Shown here one piece after another: positions 26,854-33,809 of a stretch of DNA of 59,878 bases (its first letter is position 1; every line of letters starts with the position of its first letter). The stretch is from NCBI GenBank assembly GCA_007116575.1, contig SKIF01000045.1, positions 1 through 59,878 of the forward strand, given 5' to 3'. The translations under genes and the position numbers were made by a program. The notes under the pieces are model-generated. The model was given only the letters and a program-made list of their open reading frames with translations. It was not told the DNA's origin and ran no database searches. The DNA comes from Paracoccaceae bacterium (GTDB lineage Bacteria; Pseudomonadota; Alphaproteobacteria; Rhodobacterales; Rhodobacteraceae).

Positions 26854-29800
26854 TCACCCCTGCCCGCCCGCCAGTTCCGCCAGCATCCGGTCGGCCTCGG
26901 GCCTGCCCTTCGCGATTGCGGCGGATTTCACTGGCCCATAGCCCCGGAATTCCAGCGCCGCAGACAGGATAGCGCGGGCCTGTCCGGCAGACTCGCTCTG
27001 CACCAGCGGGCCAAGCCGGGACAGGATGCCCTCATACCAGTCAATCAATTCGCGTTCCTCGCGCCGGTCGTGTCCATGGCCGAACGGATCGAGCCATGTG
27101 CCCCGCACCCGGCGCATCGATGCAAGCCCGCGCATCACCGGGCTCAGCCATGCACCGAAGACGCGCTTGCGCGGACGGCCACGGGCATCCTTGCGCCAGG
27201 ACAGCAGCGGCGGCGCCATGTGGTAATTGACGCGAAACCCCGGCTCGAACTCGGCGGCGAGCGTCTTGTCGAACCCGGTCCGGGTATGCAGGCGCGCGAC
27301 CTCGTATTCATCCTTGTAGGCCATCAGCCGGAACAGCGCCTTTGCCGCGATCAGGGTCAACTCATCCGCCAGATCGTCGGGCAATGTGGCGCGGAACTGC
27401 GCCAGCCGGTCGCGATAGCGCGCAGCATAGGCGGCGTCCTGATACTCGGTCAGGTACTCCGCGCGGTGGGCGATCACCTTGTCCAGCGTCTCGGGCAGTT
27501 TCTCGGGCGCGTCCTGCGGCAGGCGTTCGGGATGCGCGGCCATCAGCCGCCCGATATCGAACGCGCGGTGGTTGCGCTCAATCGCCGTGCCATTGAGCAC
27601 AATGGCCTGCCGCAGCGCCAGCTTGCTGACCGGGACCAGCCCCTTCTGCCAGGCAAAGCCCAGCATCATCACATTGGCAAAGACGGTATCGCCCATCAGC
27701 CGCTCTGAGAGACGGTTGGCATCGAAGCCCCAGAGGTTTTCCGCCCCCACAGCCCCGGCAATGACCTTCTCGCGCGCGGCCAGCCGCAGATCGGCGTCGC
27801 GGTTCAGCACCAGATCGCCGGTCGGCATCTCGGCGCGGTTGAGCACCATGCGCGTGCCTTTGCGGTAATGCTGCGAAGCCGCGCTGGCGGAAGTCACCAC
27901 CGCATCGCAGCCGATCACGGCATCCGCCGCGCCGCGGTCAATGCGCACCTGATGGATCTCCTCGGGCCGCGCGCCAAGCCGGATATAGCTGAGCACAGTG
28001 CCGAATTTCTGCGCGAAACCAGTGAAATCGAGCACGCTCGATCCCTTGCCTTCCAGATGCGCGGCCATGGTGATCAGCGCCCCCACGGTCACGACACCCG
28101 TGCCGCCCACTCCTGTCACCAGCAGGTCATAAGGGTCATCCAGCGCAGGTAGCGGCGGGGTAGGCAAATCGACCAGCGCGCCCGCCAGATCGAACTCGGC
28201 ACCACTTTTCCTGCGCCGCGTGGCCACCTCCACGGTGACAAAACTGGGGCAGAACCCGTTGAGGCAGGAGAAATCCTTGTTGCAGGAGGACAGGTTGATC
28301 TTGCGCTTGCGCCCCAGCGCGGTCTCGACCGGCTCCACGGACAGGCAGTTGCTCTCGACCGAGCAATCGCCGCAGCCCTCGCAGACCAGCGGGTTGATCA
28401 TCACGAAACGCTTGGGGTCTTCCGCCTGCCCGCGCTTGCGGCGGCGGCGCTTCTCGGTGGCGCAGGTCTGTTCATAGATCAGCGCGCTCACTCCCTTCAC
28501 CTCGCGCAAGTCGCGCTGCACGGCATCCAGTTCGCTACGGGGATGGATTGTGGTGCCAGCCGGGAAGTCGCGGCGGTTGAATTTCTCGGGCGCATCCGAG
28601 ACCAGCGCGATCCGTTCCACCCCCTCGGCGCGGCAGGACTGCGCGATGTTCTGCACGCTGATCGGCCCGTCCACCGGCTGGCCGCCGGTCATCGCCACGG
28701 CATCATTGTAGAGAATCTTGAAGGTGATATTCGCCCCCGCCGCCACCGCCTGCCGCACGGCGAGCGAGCCGGAATGATACCATGTCCCCTCGCCGATATT
28801 CTGGAACATGTGCTTGCCGCCATTGAACCTCTGCGCGACCGCAATCGGCACGCCCTCGCCGCCCATCTGCGCAAAGCCGACCGTGCTGCGGTTCATCCAG
28901 CTTGCCATGACATGGCAGCCGATGCCGCTGGCGGCTTTGGACCCCTCGGGCAGCTTGGTCGAGGTGTTGTGCGGGCAGCCCGAGCAGAAATACGGCGTGC
29001 GTTTCGCGCCCTCGACATTCAGCAGAACCGGCGGCTGATTGGTCAGTGCCTTGGCCTTCGCGCGCAGGTCTTCGCCGGGGAAATGGCGGTCGAGCCGTTC
29101 GGCAAGGATCTGCACCAGTGTCAGCGGCGACAACTCGCCCGTCCAGGGCACCAGATCGCGGGTCGCGGCGGCGTCATGCTTGCCGACCATCTTCTCGGGC
29201 TTGTCGCCGGGCCAGTCGTAGAAATACTCCTTGAACTGGCTTTCGATGATGCCACGCTTTTCCTCGATCACCAGCACCTCGCGCTTGCCACGCACGAAAT
29301 CGAGCGCCGCGCGGCGCGCGAGCGGCCAGACCATGCCCACCTTGTAGATATCGATGCCGAGGCGGCGGCAGGCGGGCGCATCAAGCCCCAGCAGGCGCAG
29401 CGCCTCCATCGTGTCGAGATGGCCCTTGCCGGTGGTGACGATCCCGAAAGACGCCTCGGGCAGATCATAGATGCGCCGGTCGATGGGGTTGGCCTCGACA
29501 AACGCCTCGACCGCGCGCAGCTTGTGGCCGATGCGGGTCTCGATCTCGGGGCTGGGCAGGTCGGTGGCGCGGACATGCAACCCGCCGGGCGGCAGGTCGA
29601 TCTCGGGAAGGGTAAAGGCACGATCAGTGGGCAGTTCGACCGACTGGCCGGACTCCACGGTTTCCGAAATGGCCTTGAACCCGACCCAGGTGCCCGAATA
29701 GCGCGAGAGCGCATAGCCGTATTCACCGAATTCCAGATACTCGGCCACATTGGCGGGGTTCAGCGTCGGCATGAACCAGGTCATGAAGGCGACATCGGAC

Positions 29801-30288
29801 TGGTGCGGCATGGACGAGGACACGCAGCCATGATCGTCCCCCGCGACGACCAGCACCCCGCCCTTGGGGCTTGAGCCATAGGCATTGCCATGGCGCAGCG
29901 CATCGCCCGAGCGGTCCACCCCCGGCCCCTTGCCATACCACATGCCGAACACGCCCTCATGGGCGCAATCAGGGTCAAGGCTCGCCTGCTGTGCACCCAG
30001 GACCGCCGTGGCAGCCAGATCCTCGTTCACCGCGGGCATGAAGGTGATCCGGTTCGCCGCGATCACCTCGCGCGCGCCCCACAATTCCTTGTCAAACGCG
30101 CCCAGCGGCGAGCCGCGATAGCCCGAGACGAAGCCGCCCGTGTTCAGCCCCGCCGCTTCGTCGCGCCGTGCCTGATCCAAGAGGATACGCACCAGCGCCT
30201 GTGTCCCGGTCAGGAATACACGGCCTTGCTTGCGGGTATAGCGGTCCGAGAGGGCATAGGTCTGAAAGGCGTGGCTCTGGTCGGTCAT
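26854..30288 (-). CDS. Indolepyruvate:ferredoxin oxidoreductase, fused alpha-beta type
   Basis: A 1144-residue fusion of the subunits that oxidatively decarboxylate aryl-pyruvates (from Trp, Phe, Tyr) to aryl-acetyl-CoA with ferredoxin. The N-terminal pyrimidine-binding part has GGFVSGYRGSPLGAFD. The thiamine-diphosphate domain (~430-610) has GIGCHVMASW and ILYNDAVAMTGGQPVDG. A Cys cluster at ~645-700 (VCEGCGDCSVESNC, then NGFCPSF) is the Fe-S site. The C-terminal gamma-like domain begins at GVGGTGVVTVGALI. The long fused form is typical of aerobic proteobacteria. A divergent Lrp regulator sits 130 bp away and probably senses the amino acid or keto acid. Confidence 0.95.
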   Translation of the reverse strand: MTDQSHAFQTYALSDRYTRKQGRVFLTGTQALVRILLDQARRDEAAGLNTGGFVSGYRGSPLGAFDKELWGAREVIAANRITFMPAVNEDLAATAVLGAQQASLDPDCAHEGVFGMWYGKGPGVDRSGDALRHGNAYGSSPKGGVLVVAGDDHGCVSSSMPHQSDVAFMTWFMPTLNPANVAEYLEFGEYGYALSRYSGTWVGFKAISETVESGQSVELPTDRAFTLPEIDLPPGGLHVRATDLPSPEIETRIGHKLRAVEAFVEANPIDRRIYDLPEASFGIVTTGKGHLDTMEALRLLGLDAPACRRLGIDIYKVGMVWPLARRAALDFVRGKREVLVIEEKRGIIESQFKEYFYDWPGDKPEKMVGKHDAAATRDLVPWTGELSPLTLVQILAERLDRHFPGEDLRAKAKALTNQPPVLLNVEGAKRTPYFCSGCPHNTSTKLPEGSKAASGIGCHVMASWMNRSTVGFAQMGGEGVPIAVAQRFNGGKHMFQNIGEGTWYHSGSLAVRQAVAAGANITFKILYNDAVAMTGGQPVDGPISVQNIAQSCRAEGVERIALVSDAPEKFNRRDFPAGTTIHPRSELDAVQRDLREVKGVSALIYEQTCATEKRRRRKRGQAEDPKRFVMINPLVCEGCGDCSVESNCLSVEPVETALGRKRKINLSSCNKDFSCLNGFCPSFVTVEVATRRRKSGAEFDLAGALVDLPTPPLPALDDPYDLLVTGVGGTGVVTVGALITMAAHLEGKGSSVLDFTGFAQKFGTVLSYIRLGARPEEIHQVRIDRGAADAVIGCDAVVTSASAASQHYRKGTRMVLNRAEMPTGDLVLNRDADLRLAAREKVIAGAVGAENLWGFDANRLSERLMGDTVFANVMMLGFAWQKGLVPVSKLALRQAIVLNGTAIERNHRAFDIGRLMAAHPERLPQDAPEKLPETLDKVIAHRAEYLTEYQDAAYAARYRDRLAQFRATLPDDLADELTLIAAKALFRLMAYKDEYEVARLHTRTGFDKTLAAEFEPGFRVNYHMAPPLLSWRKDARGRPRKRVFGAWLSPVMRGLASMRRVRGTWLDPFGHGHDRREERELIDWYEGILSRLGPLVQSESAGQARAILSAALEFRGYGPVKSAAIAKGRPEADRMLAELAGGQG

Positions 30289-30345
30289 TCTGCGGCCTCC
30301 TGTGTCTTGACGCCAGTCTAACAGCCTTCAATCGGATAAACTGAC

Positions 30346-30402
30346 CAGATATCTGTTCATCCCACGTCATCGTGGTAGTTTGTTTCAAATCATGCGAATG
30401 AT
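30346..30402. promoter_or_regulatory. Palindrome cluster between indolepyruvate oxidoreductase and lrp genes
   Basis: The 130-bp divergent gap contains three perfect inverted repeats: CAGATATCTG (30346-30355), CCACG-N4-CGTGG (30362-30375) and ATCAT-N4-ATGAT (30389-30402). Spacing of one to two helical turns between centres and the position next to an Lrp gene suggest operator sites for auto- and cross-regulation. This is a pattern seen in the sequence; binding is inferred. Confidence 0.4.
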
Positions 30403-30418
30403 CTGAAAGGTTTTGCCA

Positions 30419-30877
30419 ATGAAGCTGGATGAAAGGGATTCCCACCTCCTGCGGCTGCTGCAACAGGACAATCGCATCGCCACCTCGGCACTGGCCACGC
30501 AGGTGGGCATGTCCACATCGGCATGCTGGCGACGGATCCGCCAATATGAAGAGGCCGGCATCATCACCGGATATGGTGCGCGCGTGAACCCCGAGCAGCT
30601 CGGACTTGGCTTTCAGGCGATTGTTCATGTCCAACTCACCCGACACGACCCGGCGCAACTGGTGGCCTTTATCCGCGCAGTCGAGGCCCGCGACGAGATC
30701 CTGGACTGTTTCGCAACCACCGGGCAATCCGATTACCATCTGCGCGTGCTGTGCAGCGATATCGCGGCCTATAATCGGTTCCTTGAGTCATTCCTGTTCC
30801 GCCTGCCCGCAGTCCAGAGCGCGCAGACCAATGTCGTTCTCCGCGCGATCAAGTCGGGAACGGTCTGCCATGTGTGA
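30419..30877 (+). CDS. Lrp/AsnC family transcriptional regulator
   Basis: A 152-residue regulator. The N-terminal winged HTH (1-60) contains LDERDSHLLRLLQQDNRIA and QVGMSTSACWRRIRQYEEAG; the C-terminal RAM domain contains ILDCFATTGQSDYHLRVLC. Start ATG 30419 follows GAAAGG; a TTG two codons upstream is less likely. Divergent placement from the indolepyruvate oxidoreductase gene is a recurrent arrangement and points to control of aromatic amino acid breakdown. The gap holds three palindromes that could be its operators. Confidence 0.92.
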   Translation: MKLDERDSHLLRLLQQDNRIATSALATQVGMSTSACWRRIRQYEEAGIITGYGARVNPEQLGLGFQAIVHVQLTRHDPAQLVAFIRAVEARDEILDCFATTGQSDYHLRVLCSDIAAYNRFLESFLFRLPAVQSAQTNVVLRAIKSGTVCHV

Positions 30878-30958
30878 GCGCGGCGGCGCGCTTCGTGGCG
30901 ATGGCGCTGGCGGGGCGGGTTTTCAACAGCCCGGTTCTCCGCGCGCTGAGCCATGCCC

Positions 30959-31408
30959 TCAGTTGACGTGGATCTCGACGCTGTCGGCCAGTGAGTTGGC
31001 GATGAAACAGTAGCGATGCGCGCGGTGCTGCATCTCGGCCAGCTTGTCTTCGCTGACGCTAAAGCCCGTGTCGAAGCGCACCACCGGGTTCAGGTCGATC
31101 CGCGTCACCGACATCTGCCCTCTCGCGTTCTTGCCCAGATGCGCCTCGGCATGGTCATGGTAGCTGGCCACTGGCCAGCCCGCCTTGGCGCAGAGCGCAA
31201 GGAAGGTCATCATGTGGCAACTCGACAGCGCCGCAGCCAGCGCCTGTTCGGGGTTGGTATGGTCGGGATCACCGCCCCAATCGGGGGCGGCGTCCACTTG
31301 CAGTTCATGGGCGCGGTTATACTGCACCGAATGCGCGTTCGAGAATTTCCCGCCGTCCAAAGCAGGCCCGACACGCTGCCAGTGCAGATCTATCGCAAGC
31401 GCGGACAT
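30959..31408 (-). CDS. OsmC family protein
   Basis: A 149-residue cytoplasmic protein of the OsmC/Ohr fold, whose members reduce organic or lipid hydroperoxides through a Cys pair. The motif NPEQALAAALSSCHMMTFLALC carries one conserved Cys (in SSCHMM), and HRYCFIANSL near the C-terminus carries the second, which matches the family layout. It begins 12 bp after the DmdA-like gene stop and is probably cotranscribed with it. An uncommon link between an OsmC protein and a demethylase suggests protection against, or handling of, a reactive thiol or peroxide product (inference). Confidence 0.9.
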   Translation of the reverse strand: MSALAIDLHWQRVGPALDGGKFSNAHSVQYNRAHELQVDAAPDWGGDPDHTNPEQALAAALSSCHMMTFLALCAKAGWPVASYHDHAEAHLGKNARGQMSVTRIDLNPVVRFDTGFSVSEDKLAEMQHRAHRYCFIANSLADSVEIHVN

Positions 31409-31420
31409 GGTGTCGGCCTC

Positions 31421-32590
31421 TTACGCGCTGGCCTGCGCAGGCCCGCGCGCGGCGGTGGCCGCAAGGCACTTGCGCGGATCGAAGAACGGGCGCTCCACGA
31501 CCGTCGCTTGCGCCTGTCCGGTTTGCGTCCAGACCTGCAATTCGGGGCCCAGATCGGCAGCGTCAACGGCCACCATCGCCAGCGCGATGTTCTTCTTCAG
31601 GCGTGGCGAATAGACCGCCGATGTCACCTTGCCGACGGTCTCGCCACCATGGCTGACCGCCCAGAAAGCCGTGTTCGGCCCTTGCAGCGGGTCGCCCTCG
31701 ATGACCAGACCGACCTGCTTGCGGCTGACGCCGTTGTCGCGGATGCGCTGCAGCGCGAACTTGCCTATGAAATCGGCCTCCATGTCCAGATTCACCAGCC
31801 GGTCCAGCCCCAACTCGAACGGGTTGGTGTGGATATCAGCATCGGCGTGGTAGGAGAGCATCCCCCCCTCGATCCGGCGGATGGTCGAGGTGTGGCCGGG
31901 CTTGAGGCCCATCGGCAGGCCGACGGCCATGATCCGCTCCCACAGCGCGTCGCCATAGGCCGCATCGCGCAGGTAGATCTCGTAGCCAAGCTCGCTCGAC
32001 CAGCCAGTGCGCGAGACGATCAGCGGGATGCCATCCAGTTCCATCTCGCGGAACCAGTAGTAGCGCAGATCCATGATCTCGTCACCGAACAGCGCGCGCA
32101 TGATCTCGCCCGATTTCGGACCCTGCAACTGCAGGGGCGAGACATCGGGTTCAGTGATGCTGACCTGCATCCCCGAATGCACCGCCACGCCCTGCGCCCA
32201 AAGCAGGATATCGCTGTCGGCCAGCGACAGCCAGAAATGGTTCTCGCCCAGCTTCAAGAGGATCGGGTCATTCAGGATGCCGCCTTCGGCATTGGTGATC
32301 AGGACATACTTGCACTGCCCGACCGCCATTTTCGACAGATCGCGCGGGGTCAGCATCTGGGTGAAGCGCGCCGCATCCGGCCCGGTGATTTCCACCTGCC
32401 GCTCGACCGCGACATCGCACAGGATCGCATCATTGACGAGGGTCCAGAAATTCGCTTCCGGGTCGCCGAAATCGCGCGGAATATACATGTGGTTATAGAC
32501 CGAAAACCCCTGCGCGCCCCAACGAAGCGTCGCTTCGAAATAGGGTGATTTGCGGATCTGGGTGCCAAAGCCGTAGTCCTTAACCTGCAT
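31421..32590 (-). CDS. GcvT-family tetrahydrofolate methyltransferase, DmdA-like
   Basis: A 389-residue aminomethyltransferase-fold protein. The segments FSVYNHMYIPRDFGD, CDVAVERQVEITGPDA, GGILNDPILLKLGENHFWLS and EPDVSPLQLQGPKSG resemble dimethylsulfoniopropionate demethylase DmdA, which moves a methyl group from DMSP to tetrahydrofolate, more than glycine-cleavage GcvT. From memory the similarity is clear but not decisive, and close DmdA paralogues with other substrates exist. The start follows GGGAGG at 8 nt. It is cotranscribed with osmC; an Lrp gene lies upstream and a dimethylglycine-dehydrogenase-like gene beyond that, pointing to methylated-osmolyte breakdown. Confidence 0.72.
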   Translation of the reverse strand: MQVKDYGFGTQIRKSPYFEATLRWGAQGFSVYNHMYIPRDFGDPEANFWTLVNDAILCDVAVERQVEITGPDAARFTQMLTPRDLSKMAVGQCKYVLITNAEGGILNDPILLKLGENHFWLSLADSDILLWAQGVAVHSGMQVSITEPDVSPLQLQGPKSGEIMRALFGDEIMDLRYYWFREMELDGIPLIVSRTGWSSELGYEIYLRDAAYGDALWERIMAVGLPMGLKPGHTSTIRRIEGGMLSYHADADIHTNPFELGLDRLVNLDMEADFIGKFALQRIRDNGVSRKQVGLVIEGDPLQGPNTAFWAVSHGGETVGKVTSAVYSPRLKKNIALAMVAVDAADLGPELQVWTQTGQAQATVVERPFFDPRKCLAATAARGPAQASA

Positions 32591-32784
32591 GATGTCGTCC
32601 TCCCTGTCCTGCGCTTCGGGCACTGCCCTTGGCCACATGCCGATGCCGGGAACCTAGTGCATCCGGGCCGCTCATGCGGTTCGATTTGAGGGCATTCACG
32701 AGACTGATCGGGCTTCGATTTGCGGCAATTGCGACCAGATGGGCTGACTTGCCAATTCGCGACATCGCCATGTCGCACAGCGTG

Positions 32785-33276
32785 TCAGCGGGTCTGCGCC
32801 ACCAGTTTGGCAAGGGGGGGCTGTTCTGCCTTGATCAACCGAGTGGCGAAAAAGGTCATATAGCGGTCAATCCCCAGATCTGCCGCCAGCAACTCATCCA
32901 TGAGGGACTGGAAGGTTGCAAGGCTGGGCGTCACGACGGTCATGATATAGTCGACCCCGCCACCGGTCGAGACACAGTTGATGATCTCGTCAACCGACCT
33001 GATATGGGCCTCGAAACGGTCAAAGTCTGATTTGCGATGATGGGTAAGCGAGACCGTGACCACAACACGGGTGACATCGATGACACGTTCCAGCGCGATA
33101 TCGGCATGATAGCCGCGGATATACCCCGCCGCACGCAGGCGTGTCAGCCTTGCCCAGCACGGCGTCGGCGACAGATTCACGATTTCGGCGAGTTTGGTCT
33201 TGCTCAGCTGTCCATGTTTCTGCACGGCACTGAGGATGCGGATATCCGTGCGGTCCAACCCTTGTCGTTCTCGCAT
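32785..33276 (-). CDS. Lrp/AsnC family transcriptional regulator
   Basis: A 163-residue regulator with the HTH at ~8-65 (LDRTDIRILSAVQKHGQLS, LAEIVNLSPTPCWARLTRL) and a RAM effector domain (VDEIINCVSTGGGVDYIMTV). It lies on the same strand as the DmdA-like gene and 194 bp upstream. The gap between them carries a perfect GCAATTGC palindrome at 32725-32732 that could be an operator. It probably controls the DmdA-like/osmC pair or the divergent flavoprotein gene; the effector is unknown. Confidence 0.9.
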   Translation of the reverse strand: MRERQGLDRTDIRILSAVQKHGQLSKTKLAEIVNLSPTPCWARLTRLRAAGYIRGYHADIALERVIDVTRVVVTVSLTHHRKSDFDRFEAHIRSVDEIINCVSTGGGVDYIMTVVTPSLATFQSLMDELLAADLGIDRYMTFFATRLIKAEQPPLAKLVAQTR

Positions 33277-33754
33277 ATCCGATTGCCCCGTCCTCTGACC
33301 GATACGCGCTGCGCCGTGAAGCAGGCCACCCTGCGCATCTGCAAAAAACTATGTCAGTCGGGTGCGTGGGCAAGGCGGGTTTGCGACGTATTGCAGCGCT
33401 CCTGCGGCAAGCCGGAGCCGCGGCCCAATCCGCGCAGCCTCTTGCCCTTTGGTTCGATCGTCGCGAACACACGCAGGGCGAGACGCCATGTGATGCAAAG
33501 CACCTTCAGGCAAATGCCACTTCAGTCCGCGCAAGCGCATGGCGGCTTGCGCCAGGATCATACGATAGCCGAGATCATCCAGCCCGGTGACATGCGGAGC
33601 CGGGCGGGCACGCAGAGTGAACGACACCACCCGGCGCGGTGAATTCTGCGCGTCTCGCGCAGGTCCCGACTGGGCGTGATGCGGCCGATCTGCGTGATGG
33701 CAGTTGCGAGGCTTCTGGCCGAGACCTTCGATCAACAGTGGCATTTTCGCCAAA
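33277..33754. other. Intergenic region without recognised gene
   Basis: This ~480-bp stretch lies between the divergent Lrp and dimethylglycine-dehydrogenase-like genes. A 159-codon leftward frame crosses it, but its product is Arg/Pro/His-rich, matches nothing I recognise and reads into the promoter and start of the flavoprotein gene. It may be a decayed gene; I cannot show that. I see no tRNA, repeat or insertion sequence end. Confidence 0.5.
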
Positions 33755-33783
33755 TTGAAAGCCACCCGTATCGTTGCAATACT
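33755..33783 (+). promoter_or_regulatory. Sigma70-type promoter of the dimethylglycine-dehydrogenase-like gene
   Basis: A -35 box TTGAAA (33755-33760), a 17-bp spacer and a -10 box AATACT (33778-33783) sit 26 bp before the ATG at 33810. Both boxes are close to consensus and the spacing is ideal. The surrounding DNA is unusually AT-rich for this window. Confidence 0.6.
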
Positions 33784-33809
33784 ACCGTCATGAACAAGGG
33801 GGCATGGCG

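Noticed and set aside
31421-32590. Firm naming of this gene as dmdA
   Set aside because: GcvT-family paralogues close to DmdA exist and I cannot run the phylogeny; kept as DmdA-like.
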